Shown in pieces: positions 1 through 5,376 of a stretch of 6,218 bases of DNA; position 1 is the stretch's first letter, and every line of letters starts with the position of its first letter. The notes under the pieces are model-generated. The model saw only the letters and a list, made by a program, of their open reading frames with translations. It was not told where the DNA came from and did not search any database. The translations under genes and the position numbers were made by a program. Origin of the DNA: Desulfobacteraceae bacterium (GTDB taxonomy: Bacteria; Desulfobacterota; Desulfobacteria; Desulfobacterales; Desulfosalsimonadaceae); contig JAGXHH010000163.1 in NCBI GenBank assembly GCA_024636355.1, positions 1 through 6,218 of the forward strand, written 5' to 3'.

Positions 1-59
1 CATTATCCCTTGTGGTGCCCGAATCCCGCTACGAGGTGTGGGCGGAAAAAATGCGGTGA
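1..59 (+). CDS. C-terminal tail of an unidentified protein (partial, 5' end outside window)
   Basis: Reading from position 3 gives 18 codons followed by TGA at 57-59, with the peptide LSLVVPESRYEVWAEKMR. The composition (charged and amphipathic, with Trp, Tyr and Glu) looks like a real protein C-terminus rather than noise. The - strand gene to its right stops at 74, so the two genes would converge with only 14 bp between stop codons, which is a normal tail-to-tail arrangement. The fragment is too short to assign a family. It could be a chance open stretch, since 18 sense codons in a row is not rare by itself. Confidence 0.5.
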   Translation, partial: LSLVVPESRYEVWAEKMR

Positions 60-73
60 AGGTATGAGACCGA

Positions 74-1063
74 TTAATTTACAGGTGCCGAATCGGGATC
101 GGGATCGGCAGGCTTTTCCTGCGGGATGCCGTTGATGATATCGAGTGCTTCGGCAAACGGTTTGACGGCGGCCTCACCGGTATCGGTCACCACCAGAAAG
201 CCGGCGTCCGACGGGGCGGCTATCGAACCGGTGGCCACGGTTCTCGCATTGCTGACGCCGAAAAGCAGCGGATTATTCATGCTGTAAACTTTGGGGGCGT
301 CTCCGACGGTTTCAAATACGAGTTGGGTCAAACCCCGGTCGTGGAGCGGTTCCCCGGACCGGGTCGATACGACGAAACGGGTGTAATCGACGGTAACCGA
401 TACATGACCCTGGGGGCCGACCGCTATGCCGGAGATCGTTGCCTGCAGGTCGATCATGTCAAACAACGTGAAATCCTGCCGGATGGCGGTTTCAAGCAGA
501 AGCCTGTCGCCCCCGGTGAAATCGGCAGAGACATGGGCCATGAACCGGTCGGGGACCTCGTCTCTGTAGGCGGCAATCATTTCATCCAGGGTTGTCCGGA
601 TGAGCGAATGGACGTCCTGGTCTGAAACGGTAATGATCCGGTGGCTCTGATCCACATTATTGGTCTGCAGGCTTTTGTCGACCACCTTGACATACAGATC
701 ATAGGTTTGTCCCGCTTCCGGCCGGAAGCCGAAGGAAATCGTTTCGTTGGATAAGAACGCGGCCTTCTGCCAGCTCTGTTTGGCGTCCGTACTGTAATAA
801 ACGGCATCGAGGACACCCTGGCTCGCCTGGGCCCTGCCGCGGACAAAGACCATGCCGTCCTGGAGAAACTGGCGGTAAAGTTTGATGGTCCGGTCCGCAT
901 CACCAACAACCATCCGGTTGATGTGCAGGTAATCGAGATCGACAACCGATTCGGAAGCCGGCACGGCCTGCCTGGCAAACGGCCATAGTCCGGCATCTGC
1001 CCCACCGACCCCGGCAACCAGCAGCATCAAAATAACGATCACCCCGCGGGCAATTGTTTTCAT
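74..1063 (-). CDS. Secreted protein with Ig-like and NTF2-like domains, function unknown
   Basis: Encodes 329 aa. Residues 1-24 form a signal peptide: Lys2 and Arg6, a hydrophobic core VIVILMLLVAGVG, and a likely cleavage site after ADA24, so the product should be periplasmic or surface-exposed. Residues about 71-147 resemble a bacterial Ig-like beta-sandwich: a YYSTDAKQSWQKA stretch (the usual 'StDgG.tW..A' pattern), then FGFRPEAGQTYDLYVKVVDK. Residues about 150-270 look like an NTF2/SnoaL-like fold: an amphipathic helix with DEMIAAYRDEVPDRFMAHVS, DF at 181-182, RQDFTLFDMIDL, then beta-strands ending at MNNPLLFG. The C-terminus is acidic and Pro-rich (DPDPDS). I chose the ATG at 1063 because it begins the signal peptide and has GGGAG 6 nt upstream; upstream in-frame Mets (1093, 1270) add a non-signal sequence and the latter lies inside the neighbouring gene. 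It follows the beta-barrel gene on the same strand by 130 bp with no obvious terminator, so co-transcription is likely. The domain calls are by eye and no specific function can be named. Confidence 0.82.
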   Translation of the reverse strand: MKTIARGVIVILMLLVAGVGGADAGLWPFARQAVPASESVVDLDYLHINRMVVGDADRTIKLYRQFLQDGMVFVRGRAQASQGVLDAVYYSTDAKQSWQKAAFLSNETISFGFRPEAGQTYDLYVKVVDKSLQTNNVDQSHRIITVSDQDVHSLIRTTLDEMIAAYRDEVPDRFMAHVSADFTGGDRLLLETAIRQDFTLFDMIDLQATISGIAVGPQGHVSVTVDYTRFVVSTRSGEPLHDRGLTQLVFETVGDAPKVYSMNNPLLFGVSNARTVATGSIAAPSDAGFLVVTDTGEAAVKPFAEALDIINGIPQEKPADPDPDSAPVN

Positions 1064-1193
1064 TTCGGTCTCCCTGAGAAAAACGAATTTCATAATTTTA
1101 GGATAAACTTTGATGCCCTCGTAAAAAGTCAGTTTTAAGCACAGAGGCGGTACAGCACACCTTTGAAATTTTTTTGGCCCCTGTCTTCTGAAG
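1064..1193 (-). other. Intergenic gap with a possible dispersed-repeat fragment
   Basis: This 130-bp gap between the beta-barrel gene and the secreted-protein gene contains no hairpin followed by a T-run on the - strand, which fits read-through. Near its centre (1112-1132 on the + strand) is TGATGCCCTCGTAAAAAGTC. I recall TCGTAAAAAGTC-type motifs as the head of a repeat scattered through intergenic regions of Desulfobacterales genomes. There is only one copy here, so the window itself does not show repetition. Confidence 0.3.
1069..1075 (-). promoter_or_regulatory. Ribosome binding site AGGGAGA that sets the start of the 74-1063 gene
   Basis: On the - strand the sequence AGGGAGA lies just upstream of the ATG at 1061-1063, with GGGAG separated from it by 6 nt. 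This favours the short form with an N-terminal signal peptide over the two longer in-frame starts. Confidence 0.6.
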
Positions 1194-2801
1194 TTAGTAT
1201 TTGATTTTAATTCCGGCAAGTATGGTGCTTTCCCGGTAATTTTCGTCCTCGTTGGAAAATTCCAAGTCATTGAATGTGCCGCGCATGTATAGCATCATTT
1301 CCTTTAAACCCGCCAGCAGATTGGGCTGCCAGTTGATGATGAAATTGCCGAATGTCCGGCTGGAATTGTTTCCCGTATCTTTTTCCAGGTCGTTTACCCC
1401 CAAAGACCAGTTCGAACTCAGGCGGCCGGACGGCAGATCGATGCCCACCCCGAGCGCATATTTATAGGCCCGGTCGTCGCTGGTCGACAGTTCATCCTTC
1501 AGCGTCCATCCCCCGAGAAACAGGTTCGGGCTTACCACCAGGCAGTCGATGGAAAACCGGCTGCTCAGGTTGGTGTTGAAGGTGATCTCCTTGTTTTCGA
1601 TGCGGGAATTGACATCGTTTCTGTGCAGCTTCAGGCCGACGTTCGTGTCGGCCGAAATAAAGCCGAACCGGTCCCGGTAATTAAAATTGTAGATGTCATC
1701 GTGCCGGATCTGTTCGGATTCCCGGCGGGCGATTTCTTTGAAATAGGAGATTTTGGCAAGCGCATCCTGCCGGTCAAACAGTCCGGTGTATGCAAATGTG
1801 ACCTCCGGAATGTAGACATCGGTCTGTCCCCAGGATTTCCGGTCATCCAGGTTGTCCTGGTACCAAAGAAAATTTGTATACAGGTGTATGTTTTTGTTGA
1901 AGTTGTACTGACCGGCAATTTTCACTTTTTCCCGGTCCGGCGTGACCGAGCCGAGCGGGTTTTTAAAATCCGGGTCCACTCGCTCGTATTCGAAAAGAAT
2001 CCGGAAGGTTTCCTTTTCCTCGACGGCTTTTAAGACCACGGCATAACCGTCGACTTCCTCCGAGGATCGGTTGTCTGCAACCCGGGTATCCGTGTCGTTG
2101 AATGCCGATTCGCCGGTCAGGGTGAACCCGGGCAACGGCTTGTAATGAAAATCTAGTGAATAGACCCGGTTGTCCAGCAGGGTATTCCAGGGGTGAATCG
2201 CCCCGGAGTCCTGTGAATCGATGATGCTGATGCCGAATTGCAGGGGAAATTCCATTTGGAACTGGAGCCGGCTGCCGAAGACATCGCGGTTGAGGATATC
2301 GGTTTTTCTCCCGCCCCACAGGGCGTCCCAGCGGGGGGCGGCCTGTCCGTAGAGAACCGTAACTTCCGGAACATAGGGTGAGTCGCCGCCCAGGTATCTA
2401 TATGCGCCGCCTTTTAAGCCCGATGACAGGGTGTAGCGGGAAAAAAATTCAAAGGTATCGCCCAGGGAAAAGGCGTGACGGGTTGAGGCGGCTTTAAGGG
2501 CGAAGTGGGTCAGCGAATACTGCTGCATATCAAAGGCCGGATCATCTGTGATTTTGCCTCCCAGATTGAAACGGTATGTGAAATCGCCGGCCCGGCCGTC
2601 GCCATAGGCATTGAAGATATTCCGGTAGTTGACCCCTTCGGTCAACGGGGAGTTCGACTTTCCTGGCCCGGAAATGCTGTTGCTGATGACGACCAGATCA
2701 TTGTCGAAATAAAACGAATCGGGAACTGTGGCATTCGCATATGAAAAATTGAGGACGTAAACTATTCCTACAATGAAACAAATGATTCTTATGCTTTTCA
2801 T
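1194..2801 (-). CDS. Predicted outer-membrane beta-barrel (porin-like) protein
   Basis: Encodes 535 aa. Residues 1-24 are a typical Sec signal peptide (MKSIRIICFIVGIVYVLNFS, then ANA at 22-24 as cleavage site). The mature part is rich in aromatic residues and has many alternating polar/hydrophobic strands separated by charged, Asp/Asn-rich turns, for example QYNFNKNIHLYTNFLWYQDN. The last residues AGIKIKY end in Tyr with alternating hydrophobic residues, the usual C-terminal signature recognised by the BAM machinery. Two Cys only are seen (one in the signal peptide, one at 'IDCLVV'). The early SLGDTFEFFSRYTLSSGLKGGAYRY stretch resembles conserved uncharacterised beta-barrels of deltaproteobacteria, but I cannot name a family. 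The start at 2801 is fixed by the signal peptide; the reading frame stays open up to 2948, but that extension runs into a REP repeat and is not protein-like. No good Shine-Dalgarno is seen (only GGGGG directly before the ATG). It probably heads an operon with the secreted protein downstream. A transport, adhesion or structural role are all possible. Confidence 0.82.
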   Translation of the reverse strand: MKSIRIICFIVGIVYVLNFSYANATVPDSFYFDNDLVVISNSISGPGKSNSPLTEGVNYRNIFNAYGDGRAGDFTYRFNLGGKITDDPAFDMQQYSLTHFALKAASTRHAFSLGDTFEFFSRYTLSSGLKGGAYRYLGGDSPYVPEVTVLYGQAAPRWDALWGGRKTDILNRDVFGSRLQFQMEFPLQFGISIIDSQDSGAIHPWNTLLDNRVYSLDFHYKPLPGFTLTGESAFNDTDTRVADNRSSEEVDGYAVVLKAVEEKETFRILFEYERVDPDFKNPLGSVTPDREKVKIAGQYNFNKNIHLYTNFLWYQDNLDDRKSWGQTDVYIPEVTFAYTGLFDRQDALAKISYFKEIARRESEQIRHDDIYNFNYRDRFGFISADTNVGLKLHRNDVNSRIENKEITFNTNLSSRFSIDCLVVSPNLFLGGWTLKDELSTSDDRAYKYALGVGIDLPSGRLSSNWSLGVNDLEKDTGNNSSRTFGNFIINWQPNLLAGLKEMMLYMRGTFNDLEFSNEDENYRESTILAGIKIKY

Positions 2802-2812
2802 ACCCCCATTAA

Positions 2813-2828
2813 TGCAAGCTTCAGGCCA
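2813..2828 (-). promoter_or_regulatory. Candidate sigma54-type promoter upstream of the beta-barrel gene
   Basis: On the - strand the sequence TGGCCTGAAGCTTGCA has the -24/-12 architecture TGGC-N8-TTGC with exactly GG-N10-GC. It sits 11 nt before the ATG at 2801, which would place the transcription start at or next to the start codon, leaving almost no leader. That is unusual for sigma54 promoters, though it would agree with the lack of a convincing Shine-Dalgarno. The match may be coincidental. Confidence 0.25.
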
Positions 2829-2901
2829 ACGCTTCGGATAGAGGGTAGGGCGGGAAGTAGCAATTCTCGGTGAAATGTGTCTGTGATTAACGGGTGACCA
2901 C

Positions 2902-2961
2902 GTAGGAGCGGGCCATGCCCGCGAAAATGCATCCGCCAGCGCGGGCATGGCCCGCTCCTAC
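2902..2961. repeat. REPIN: two REP elements in inverted orientation
   Basis: A perfect 22-bp inverted repeat (arms 2902-2923 and 2940-2961) surrounds a 16-nt spacer. Each arm starts, read from its outer end, with the tetranucleotide GTAG, followed by GA and a small palindrome GCGGGC-CAT-GCCCGC that folds on its own. A GTAG head plus a short GC-rich hairpin is the defining layout of REP sequences mobilised by RAYT (TnpA-REP) transposases, and two facing REPs form a REPIN/BIME. The sequence is close to the GTAGGAGCGGGC-type REPs well known from Pseudomonas. It lies between the beta-barrel gene and the sat terminator. No RAYT gene is in the window, so it would be a non-autonomous copy. It might also reduce read-through or affect mRNA stability. 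Confidence 0.85.
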
Positions 2962-3020
2962 AGAGCCTTTTCGACGTTCACAGGGAATTGCTGGGCGGAA
3001 AGTAGATGTTCATGTTGTTT

Positions 3021-3066
3021 AAAAAAAAACGCCAACCCCGACTAAAGCCGGGATTGGCGTTTTTTT
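3021..3066 (-). terminator. Strong Rho-independent terminator downstream of sat
   Basis: The arms 3029-3042 and 3047-3060 form a 14-bp stem with a TTTA loop (- strand), flanked by A9 and T7 runs that give a U-tract on either transcript. Read on the - strand the stem pairs along its whole length with two G-U wobbles (3036/3053 and 3041/3048). Read on the + strand those two positions become A-C mismatches. This indicates that the functional direction is the - strand, ending the sat transcript about 33 nt after its stop codon, although it may still stop some + strand transcription. Confidence 0.88.
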
Positions 3067-3073
3067 ATTTCAG

Positions 3074-3096
3074 AAAAAAACCGTAAACGGTTTTTA
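3074..3096 (-). terminator. Small A/T-flanked hairpin directly after the sat stop codon
   Basis: On the - strand AAAAACCG-TTTA-CGGTTTTT forms an 8-bp stem (3076-3083 with 3088-3095) followed by a seven-T run. It begins 3 nt after the sat TAA. Only three G-C pairs hold it, so alone it would be a weak terminator; it precedes the strong one at 3021-3066 and the two make a tandem stop. Confidence 0.55.
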
Positions 3097-3098
3097 TG

Positions 3099-4373
3099 TT
3101 ACTTCTGATCCCCGGTGGCTGCACCGTGGAGTTTTACTTCGACCTTATCGGTCACGCCCTGGTAGTATGCACGAAGGATGTCCAGGACTTCTTCGCGACC
3201 GAAGTGATCCGGCAGATTGCCGCCTTCGGAGAGCATCTTGCGGAGCATGGTGCCGGAAAGCAGGACGCGGTCTTCTTTGCCGTGCGGGCAGGTTCTAAGC
3301 GATGCCATGCCGTCGCACTTCTTGCAATAGAAGGTCCAGTCGATCTTCAGCGGTTTGCAGATCAGCGCCTTGCCTTCTTCTTCCGGGTAAGGGATTTTGT
3401 CGAAGATGGTCTGTGCTTCGAACATTCCGTAGAAGTCGCCAACGCCGGCATGGTCGCGGCCGATGATCATGTCGCTGATGCCGTAGTTCTGGCGGAAGGT
3501 GGCATGGAGCAGCCCTTCACGGGGACCCGCATAGCGCATGTCCAGCGGATAGCCGCCCTGGACGACCTTGTCGGGCACGAAGTAGTTCTGGACCAGTGAA
3601 TCGATGCACTTCACGCGGACTTCGGCCGGGATGTCGCCGGGTTTCAGGTTGCCGACCAGCGAATGGATGAACACGCCGTCGCAGACTTCCACGGCGATCT
3701 TGGCCAGGTATTCGTGGGAACGGTGCATCGGGTTGCGCAGCTGCAGGGCGGCGATTTTATTCCATCCGCGTTTTTCGAAAATCTTACGGGCTTCTGCAGG
3801 GCGCATATAGATGCCGGCGTACTTGGTCGGGAATTCGCCTTCGGAGAGCAGTTTGATCGGGCCGGCCAGGTTAAAAGGCTTCTGGTTCATGACCATTGCA
3901 ACGCCGGGATGATCGTCCATGGCGATCTTCCAGAAATCTTCGGCGGTCGGGGTGCCTTCGCCCATGTAGACCTTTTCGCATTCGTATTTCTTGTTCTCTT
4001 CGGTCATTTCGAATTTTTCGGTGACCTTCATGGTGCCCATCAGGACACCTTCGTGCATCAGGGCGACTTCGTCACCAATTTTTATGGCGCCGGCATCTTC
4101 CTTGCTCGCCGAAAGGGTTACCGGCACGGGCCAGAAGGTGCCGTCGGCCAGCAGGAAATTCTCACAGACGCCCTGCCAGTCGGCTTTGGTCATGAAGCCT
4201 TCGAGCGGTGAAAAACCGCCGGTGCCGAGCATAATGATGTCGCCGGCTTCACGGGGAGACATTTCGATTTTTCTGAGGGTTTCGGCTTTTTTCTTTTCCG
4301 CTGCGAGTTCTGCGCCTTCGAGCATGCGGTTGACCAGGCCTTTACCACCATGTGCGGGTACCAAGTTTGACAT
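3099..4373 (-). CDS. sat: Sulfate adenylyltransferase (ATP sulfurylase), dissimilatory type
   Basis: Encodes 424 aa, the normal full length for the single-chain bacterial/archaeal enzyme without a fused APS kinase. It catalyses ATP + sulfate to APS + pyrophosphate in the cytoplasm, the activation step before AprAB in sulfate respiration. Visible family motifs are QLRNPMHRSHE at 211-221 (the Q-x-R-N-P-x-H-x-x-H nucleotide-binding loop, with His217 and His220), GPREGLLHA at 283-291, GRDHAG at 305-310 and SGTMLR at 373-378. Near the C-terminus Cys350-x2-Cys353-x8-Cys362-Pro-His364 matches the zinc-binding insert known from Thermus- and sulfate-reducer-type enzymes. I chose the ATG at 4373 because AAAAGGAGA lies 8 nt upstream and MSNLVPAHGGKGL is the usual N-terminus; the open frame extends 10 codons further to 4403 but through the Shine-Dalgarno. 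It is monocistronic, with its own promoter and terminators. Confidence in function is very high. Use in sulfate reduction rather than sulfur oxidation is inferred from the overall context. Confidence 0.98.
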   Translation of the reverse strand: MSNLVPAHGGKGLVNRMLEGAELAAEKKKAETLRKIEMSPREAGDIIMLGTGGFSPLEGFMTKADWQGVCENFLLADGTFWPVPVTLSASKEDAGAIKIGDEVALMHEGVLMGTMKVTEKFEMTEENKKYECEKVYMGEGTPTAEDFWKIAMDDHPGVAMVMNQKPFNLAGPIKLLSEGEFPTKYAGIYMRPAEARKIFEKRGWNKIAALQLRNPMHRSHEYLAKIAVEVCDGVFIHSLVGNLKPGDIPAEVRVKCIDSLVQNYFVPDKVVQGGYPLDMRYAGPREGLLHATFRQNYGISDMIIGRDHAGVGDFYGMFEAQTIFDKIPYPEEEGKALICKPLKIDWTFYCKKCDGMASLRTCPHGKEDRVLLSGTMLRKMLSEGGNLPDHFGREEVLDILRAYYQGVTDKVEVKLHGAATGDQK

Positions 4374-4380
4374 GTTTTGT

Positions 4381-4389
4381 TCTCCTTTT
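4381..4389 (-). promoter_or_regulatory. Strong Shine-Dalgarno AAAAGGAGA of sat
   Basis: AGGAG lies 8 nt upstream of the ATG at 4371-4373, near-ideal spacing. It decides the start in favour of 4373, because the longer frame beginning at 4403 would translate through it. Its strength fits a gene of high expression such as sat. Confidence 0.85.
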
Positions 4390-4406
4390 AATCGGGTTAT
4401 CAATTC

Positions 4407-4424
4407 TTTCGCGAATCTGCGAAA
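4407..4424 (-). other. Hairpin in the sat 5' leader
   Basis: A perfect 6-bp inverted repeat, TTTCGC and GCGAAA with a 6-nt loop, lies in the inferred untranslated leader about 17 nt upstream of the Shine-Dalgarno. It could stabilise the 5' end of the mRNA or bind a regulator. It has no T-tract, so it is not an attenuator, and it matches no riboswitch that I recognise. Confidence 0.4.
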
Positions 4425-4468
4425 TAGATCCAGTAAGCCCTTTCGGCAAAAAAAGTTTCAAAGACCTT

Positions 4469-4497
4469 TTTTTAGTAGGAAAAATATATTTTGTCAA
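4469..4497 (-). promoter_or_regulatory. Sigma70-type promoter of sat
   Basis: On the - strand a perfect -35 box TTGACA (4492-4497) is followed after exactly 17 nt by TAAAAA (4469-4474), which matches four of six positions of TATAAT including the first two. The spacer is A/T-rich. Transcription would start near 4462, giving a leader of roughly 90 nt before the sat ATG. The site lies in the 161-bp gap after the TIM-barrel gene, so sat can be transcribed independently of that operon. Confidence 0.65.
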
Positions 4498-4534
4498 GCG
4501 GAAACGGGGGGTTCCTGTCAAAACCGCAGGTATG

Positions 4535-5356
4535 TCAAAATTGCCGGAACCATTTCAGATCCGAAAGGAATCGGATGCTGGTTTGAAGGTCGCTTTTTTC
4601 ATGCGGTTCTAACGTGATGACGGGCGGCAGGGCGCCGTTCGAAAACAGCCCAGCCAGTGGTGCAGTGTCGATACTTCCGTTGCCGAGCCCTGAATGCTGA
4701 TCGAATGTGCCGTCATTGTCATGAAGGTGCAGTTGCCCGATAAAAGGGCCCAGAACCTCTACCCAGTCGGACAGCGGGCGATCGCTGAAGACGTTTAAAT
4801 GGCCGATGTCCAGGCAGCAGCCGAATTTTGTGGAATCGAGCCTGTCGAAAAGCCCCCGGACCTGCTCCGGACGGGTTTCGTACACATTTTCAAGCATCAG
4901 TCGGGAGCCGATCCCATCGAGCCGGTTTGCCATGTGATTCCATGTTTCGGCGGCATGTTCCAGCCACAACTCCTTTACAAAATCATAGCGGGACGGGTCG
5001 TAGCCGGCATGACAGACCACCGTTTTCGGGGCAAACACTTCGGCTGCGGCAATCGCCTGCTCCAGGCGCATACGGGTCACTTCCCGGACGGACGGATCCG
5101 GGGAGCCGGGGGAAAGGTCCAGAAACGGTCCATGGAGGGTGATGGATCGGCCGTTTTCGTGAAACCTGCGGGCAACGTCGGCAAAATCTGCGGGTGTGTA
5201 CCGGTCCAGCGCCGCCGCATCGAGTCCGATTTCCGGGTTAAAATGGTTGCCGAGGAAGAGGTCGAGCCAGTTTCCCTCCATCAGCCAGTTAAACGGGATA
5301 TTGACCTGGACCTGGTCGATAATCCAGCGGTTGTGCTGCTCATAAATTGGGGGCAT
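4535..5356 (-). CDS. EndoIV/xylose-isomerase-like TIM-barrel protein (AP endonuclease 2 superfamily)
   Basis: Encodes 273 aa, a complete single TIM barrel without signal peptide, presumably cytoplasmic. Motifs in barrel order are LHGPF with His75, VVCHAGYD with His116, LMLENV with Glu156, CLDIGH with Asp183 and His186, QLHLHDND with His210/His212, DQHSGLGNGSID with Asp219 and His221, and TLEPH with Glu250. These correspond by order and spacing to the nine trinuclear-zinc ligands of endonuclease IV (including D-x2-H and D-x-H). The same superfamily (PF01261) also contains sugar isomerases/epimerases, and most such genes are annotated 'sugar phosphate isomerase/epimerase' without proof. The ATG at 5356 has AAGGA 11 nt upstream and lies 20 bp after the stop of the radical SAM gene, indicating one operon. 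Family assignment is secure; DNA repair versus sugar or polyol metabolism is open. No strong terminator is seen after its stop codon at 4535. Confidence 0.9.
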   Translation of the reverse strand: MPPIYEQHNRWIIDQVQVNIPFNWLMEGNWLDLFLGNHFNPEIGLDAAALDRYTPADFADVARRFHENGRSITLHGPFLDLSPGSPDPSVREVTRMRLEQAIAAAEVFAPKTVVCHAGYDPSRYDFVKELWLEHAAETWNHMANRLDGIGSRLMLENVYETRPEQVRGLFDRLDSTKFGCCLDIGHLNVFSDRPLSDWVEVLGPFIGQLHLHDNDGTFDQHSGLGNGSIDTAPLAGLFSNGALPPVITLEPHEKSDLQTSIRFLSDLKWFRQF

Positions 5357-5367
5357 GGAATGGGGTA

Positions 5368-5372
5368 TCCTT
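5368..5372 (-). promoter_or_regulatory. Shine-Dalgarno AAGGA of the TIM-barrel gene
   Basis: AAGGA sits in the 20-bp gap between the radical SAM stop codon (5377-5379) and the ATG at 5354-5356, with an 11-nt spacing that is slightly long. There is no room for a promoter in the gap, so the gene depends on transcription from upstream. Confidence 0.55.
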
Positions 5373-5376
5373 GTGT

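Larger units (their letters stand above)
2802..3020. other. Intergenic region between the beta-barrel gene and the sat terminator
   Basis: This 219-bp stretch contains the REPIN (2902-2961) and the presumed promoter region of the beta-barrel gene. Between 2962 and 3020 I see no gene, hairpin or promoter. A weak sigma70-like pair (TTGCTA and TATCCG, 17 nt apart, - strand) occurs around 2835-2870 but is not convincing. Open frames across the REPIN have no protein-like composition. Confidence 0.5.

Noticed and set aside
1064..1270. N-terminal extension of the secreted protein by up to 69 codons
   Set aside because: The extension overlaps the beta-barrel gene, crosses a probable repeat fragment, and puts a non-signal sequence before a clear signal peptide. 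The Shine-Dalgarno is directly before the ATG at 1063.
2802..2948. N-terminal extension of the beta-barrel protein by 49 codons
   Set aside because: It starts inside the REPIN, its translation (Pro/Arg/Trp-rich) is not protein-like, and the signal peptide begins at the ATG at 2801.
2902..2961. CRISPR repeat or phage attachment site
   Set aside because: There is one inverted pair with no regularly spaced direct repeats, no cas gene, no integrase and no tRNA. The GTAG head and inner hairpins fit REP elements.
2902..2961. Rho-independent terminator
   Set aside because: The hairpin is strong but is not followed by a T-run on either strand. The sat terminator lies separately at 3021-3066.
4374..4403. 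Ten-codon longer sat with start at 4403
   Set aside because: It would translate through the strong AAAAGGAGA ribosome binding site. The usual N-terminus of the family begins at MSNL.
4498..4534. Terminator after the TIM-barrel gene
   Set aside because: A GGAAC/GTTTCC pairing around a C-rich loop needs a bulge and has no T-tract directly after it, so the support is too weak.
3096..4617. Several + strand open frames opposite sat (for example 3096-3599, 3663-4211, 3991-4617)
   Set aside because: They are antisense shadows of a highly conserved gene with strong codon bias. They have no ribosome binding sites or recognisable domains.
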